The translations under genes were made by a program, and so were the position numbers. Shown in pieces: positions 61,852 through 64,000 of a DNA stretch of 64,000 nt. The first letter of the stretch is position 1. The number at the start of each line of letters is the position of its first letter. Source of the stretch: an uncultured Bacteroidia bacterium (GTDB taxonomy: Bacteria > Bacteroidota > Bacteroidia > NS11-12g > UBA9320); NCBI GenBank assembly GCA_943787465.1, contig CALSMN010000005.1, positions 124,001 through 188,000 on the forward strand, in the 5' to 3' direction. The notes below the pieces were generated by a model. The model saw only the letters and a program-made list of their open reading frames with translations. It ran no database searches and was not told the DNA's origin.

Positions 61852-62595
61852 ATGTCTAAAATTATTCACTTTTTTAAAAAAAAGAACATCAAACCTTTTC
61901 CTTTTATCCGTCAAACCGGTATGATGGAGTGTGGCACAACCAGTTTGGCCTACAATCGATACTATCAGTCCGTGGAAGATTATAAAATTCAAGTCATATC
62001 AATAAACAAAATGATCAATAGTCTGAAGACTGAAATTAGTAAGTTTACAACTGAAAATTATAAACTAACAACCAATTATGAAGCAATAACCTTTGATTTA
62101 ACCTCGGAGATTGATAATCTTAAATCAAAAATCAGGAACATCTACGGTGACTTCCAAATATCAGATGATGGGCTGTATCTAATTTCAGATAGAAAAGGAC
62201 AGATTACTTACATAAAAACATCAGATTGGCAAATTGACGCTCAAGCAGTGATTGTAAAAATTTTACCTCAAAATAGAATTCAAGAAATCGTATGTCTTAT
62301 CCCACCGCATAAAATTGGACAGATTCAATCAAAAGCAAAGGCATCCATTCAAATAGCCAGTTTTCCAACATATACATGGGGTACCCTTCAAGGATACGTA
62401 AAAAATTATAGCCAGACACCAGACGAAAACGGAAATTATCTTGCAACAATTATCATCAAAGACTATGGAAAACTAGCTCCGATGATACGACCCAGTATGC
62501 AAGGCACAGCATACATCATCTATGAAAATAAAACATTACTTGGTTATCTCGTAAGCACAGTGAAACAAAAATATGATTCTTCTATAAACACATAA
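61852..62595 (+). CDS. Fusion of C39 bacteriocin-exporter N-terminus to HlyD-type C-terminus (probable deletion scar)
   Basis: 247-residue product. Residues 1-34 (HFFKKKNIKPFPFIRQTGMMECGTTSLAY ends it; catalytic Cys27 in MECG) match the start of a peptidase C39 domain of bacteriocin ABC exporters, but the catalytic His and Asp, membrane helices and ATPase are absent. From about residue 40 the protein is a coiled coil (~45-95: INKMINSLKTEISKF) and then the lipoyl/beta-barrel part of an HlyD membrane fusion protein (GQITYIKTSDWQIDAQAVI, IPPHKIGQIQSKAKASIQI, SMQGTAYIIYENKTLLGYL). The HlyD membrane anchor is missing. An in-frame deletion joining two neighbouring genes is the simplest reading; it is unlikely to export anything by itself. 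Confidence 0.75.
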   Translation: MSKIIHFFKKKNIKPFPFIRQTGMMECGTTSLAYNRYYQSVEDYKIQVISINKMINSLKTEISKFTTENYKLTTNYEAITFDLTSEIDNLKSKIRNIYGDFQISDDGLYLISDRKGQITYIKTSDWQIDAQAVIVKILPQNRIQEIVCLIPPHKIGQIQSKAKASIQIASFPTYTWGTLQGYVKNYSQTPDENGNYLATIIIKDYGKLAPMIRPSMQGTAYIIYENKTLLGYLVSTVKQKYDSSINT

Positions 62596-62655
62596 ATCTA
62601 ATCTTGTTCATATCACGTGAATAAACCTAGTGTTCTATAAGCGTTTAAAAAACTA

Positions 62656-62663
62656 TACATTTG
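62656..62663 (+). promoter_or_regulatory. -7 element TACATTTG (rnpB)
   Basis: Exact TAnnTTTG three bases before the predicted 5' end of RNase P RNA. Confidence 0.7.
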
Positions 62664-62666
62664 TGA

Positions 62667-63033
62667 AGGCAAAACGGCTTATCGCGGGTGGATGTATGTT
62701 CATTTGAGGAAAGTCCGGGCAACATAGAGTAATGTACCTTTGGAAACAAAGGGTGTATGCGTTGAAAAACGAATACAACAGCAAGTGTAACAGAAAATAA
62801 CCGTTTGCTTTGGCGAATAAGGGTGAAAAAGTGAGGTAAGAGCTCACACGCTTGAATAGTAATATTCATTCGGTACAAACCTTACATGTTGTAAAACCAA
62901 GTAAACTACAGATTTAGAGCTACTCGTTCTAATGCTTGTTTATTCAAGATGCTGTAGAGGGTAGGTTGCATAGATAAATGATAAGCTCATTCGCCTTGGC
63001 GAAGAGACAGAACCCGGCTTATAGTTTTGCCTT
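62667..63033 (+). ncRNA. rnpB: RNase P RNA (bacterial type A)
   Basis: Catalytic RNA that matures tRNA 5' ends. The conserved core GAGGAAAGTCCGGGC is at 62706-62720 (P4 5' half and CR-I), and the matching 3' core ACAGAACCCGGCTTAT is at 63007-63022. The 5' end AGGCAAAAC (62667-62675) pairs with GTTTTGCCT (63024-63032) as P1, directly followed by a T-run that should end transcription. GGTAAGAGCTCAC at ~62837 is a further typical segment. Ends are set by P1 pairing and may be off by a few bases. The minus-strand ORFs here are shadows. Confidence 0.94.
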
Positions 63034-63059
63034 TTTTAAAAAAAAATGAATTAGAAAAT

Positions 63060-64000
63060 ATGGCCAGAATACTAATTGTTGATGACGAAGAAAGCATACG
63101 AGAAACACTTCGCGAAATACTAGAATATGAAGGATACGAAATTGAAGAAGCTAGTGATGGTGAAAAAGCTATATCACTCATAAAAAAATTCAATTACGAT
63201 GCTGTTCTTTCAGACATTAAAATGCCCAAATTAGATGGTATTGAGGTTTTGGAACAAGCGAAATCTATCGCTCCAGAGCTTCCATTTATTATGATCTCGG
63301 GGCACGGCACCATAGAAACAGCTATTGAAGCAACTAAAAAAGGGGCATTTGATTTCATCAATAAACCCCCTGATTTAAATAAGCTACTCATTACCGTTCG
63401 AAATGCCGTTGATAAAAGCAATTTAGTCATTGAAACTAAAGTTCTCAAACGTCAAATTACAAAAACACGTGCGATTCTTGGTGACTCACCTAGCATAAAA
63501 AAAATCAAAAAAACCATCGAGAAAGTGGCACCAACCGATGCTCGTGTTTTAATAACTGGAGAAAATGGTACAGGTAAAGAATTGGTCGCTCGATGGATAC
63601 ATGAAAAAAGTAATCGAGCAGATAAGCCTCTTATTGAAGTCAATTGTGCGGCAATCCCGGGAGAATTGATTGAAAGCGAACTGTTTGGTCATGAAAAAGG
63701 TTCGTTTACCTCGGCTATCAAACAAAAATTAGGCAAATTCGAAAAGGCTTCTGGAGGCACATTATTTCTTGACGAAATTGGTGACATGAGTTTAGCTGCT
63801 CAAGCTAAAGTACTTCGAGCACTTCAAGAAAATAAAATTACCCGTGTGGGTGGTGAAAAAGATATTGAAGTAGATGTTCGAATTATTGCAGCCACCAACA
63901 AAGACCTCATGCAAGAAATCGAAGATGGTAATTTCAGAGAAGACCTTTATCATCGTATATCAGTAATTGTGGTACACATCCCTACTTTAAACGAACGTAT
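63060..64000 (+). CDS. Sigma-54-dependent NtrC-family response regulator, 3' end outside window
   Basis: Two-component response regulator activating sigma-54 promoters; 313 codons are visible. The receiver domain (1-~118) has ILIVDDEE, the phospho-acceptor Asp52 in LSDIKMP, Thr/Ser switch in MISGHGT and Lys102 in INKPP. The AAA+ domain starts ~140: Walker A TGENGTGKEL (167-174), Walker B TLFLDEIGDMSL, second-region RVGGEKDIEVDVRIIAATN and REDLYHRI. The sigma-54 contact loop reads GSFTSA (214-219) rather than GAFTGA. The DNA-binding C-terminus is cut off. The partner kinase is not in the window. Confidence 0.95.
   Translation, partial: MARILIVDDEESIRETLREILEYEGYEIEEASDGEKAISLIKKFNYDAVLSDIKMPKLDGIEVLEQAKSIAPELPFIMISGHGTIETAIEATKKGAFDFINKPPDLNKLLITVRNAVDKSNLVIETKVLKRQITKTRAILGDSPSIKKIKKTIEKVAPTDARVLITGENGTGKELVARWIHEKSNRADKPLIEVNCAAIPGELIESELFGHEKGSFTSAIKQKLGKFEKASGGTLFLDEIGDMSLAAQAKVLRALQENKITRVGGEKDIEVDVRIIAATNKDLMQEIEDGNFREDLYHRISVIVVHIPTLNER

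Noticed and set aside
62645-62878. Minus-strand frames of 64-77 residues
   Set aside because: They lie inside the RNase P RNA gene, whose core motifs and P1 pairing are clear.
63194-63643. Minus-strand frames near the window end
   Set aside because: Antisense to the continuous, motif-complete response regulator that starts at 63060 and has no stop before the window end.
63699-63716. Degenerate sigma-54 contact loop (GSFTSA) as a sign of lost sigma-54 dependence
   Set aside because: The Phe and Thr are kept, and I recall similar GAFTSA/GSFTSA variants in other Bacteroidota regulators; not enough to claim loss.
1-64000. CRISPR array, insertion sequence, integrase or phage genes
   Set aside because: No regularly spaced repeats, transposase or integrase motifs were seen on either strand, and the gene content is ordinary chromosomal.

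Overview
The window is chromosomal DNA of a low-GC member of the Bacteroidota. The evidence is: type IX secretion (T9SS) sorting domains on three secreted proteins; an ECF sigma / FecR / TonB-receptor / DUF4249 operon; ParA-ParB-DUF5683; an S46 dipeptidyl peptidase; DUF5606; and many genes headed by the Bacteroidota -7 element TAnnTTTG, usually only 5-20 bases before the start codon. I cannot place it below phylum. No insertion sequence, phage, CRISPR array or rRNA operon is visible.

Layout. 1-1.9 kb: the end of a MIP channel gene overlapping an ArsC arsenate reductase, then tryptophan 2,3-dioxygenase. 1.8-6.9 kb (minus): a T9SS-type secreted protein, a Na/Pi cotransporter with PhoU domain, and an OprP-like phosphate porin preceded by a PhoB-box-like repeat; together these form a phosphate uptake unit. 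7-11 kb: acetyltransferase, two polytopic glycosyltransferases and a PAP2 phosphatase (envelope glycan or lipid work). 11.5-15.5 kb (minus): purD, a 49-residue membrane protein, a Zn peptidase, a thioredoxin-fold protein without its cysteines and an unknown membrane protein, closely spaced. 15.5-25.5 kb: secA behind a double hairpin, a SPOR protein, arginase-comB, then fabG-tatC-rpiB, cytidine deaminase and a saccharopine-dehydrogenase-like enzyme. 25.5-30.7 kb (minus): an ECF sigma operon with a small extra anti-sigma-like protein, FecR, an STN-bearing TonB-dependent receptor and a DUF4249 lipoprotein. 30.8 kb: tRNA-Cys. 31-40 kb: lipoproteins, pepE, FKBP isomerase, two ABC-F ATPases, an RRM protein, a glycosyltransferase and ribBA. 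40-51 kb: prolyl-oligopeptidase-family peptidase, cold-shock-domain protein, hydroxyacyl-CoA dehydrogenase, parAB operon, oligopeptide-binding lipoprotein, kdsA, fabI. 51-61.4 kb: S46 peptidase (DPP11-like by its specificity residue), MlaE/MlaF, SDR, T9SS cargo proteins, glmM.

The most unusual stretch is 61.5-62.6 kb, between glmM and rnpB. It holds a 22-codon reading frame encoding a peptide with a basic leader, a Gly-Gly and a six-residue tail. After a strong terminator comes an ORF that joins, in frame, the first ~34 residues of a C39 peptidase-type bacteriocin exporter (catalytic Cys kept) to the C-terminal part of an HlyD-type membrane fusion protein. I read this as the deletion remnant, or a heavily reduced version, of a ribosomal peptide export locus. 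It is followed by the RNase P RNA gene and by a sigma-54-dependent response regulator that runs off the window end.

Function assignments rest on motifs read by eye. Start codons were moved where a signal peptide, a family N-terminus or a -7 element argued for it.
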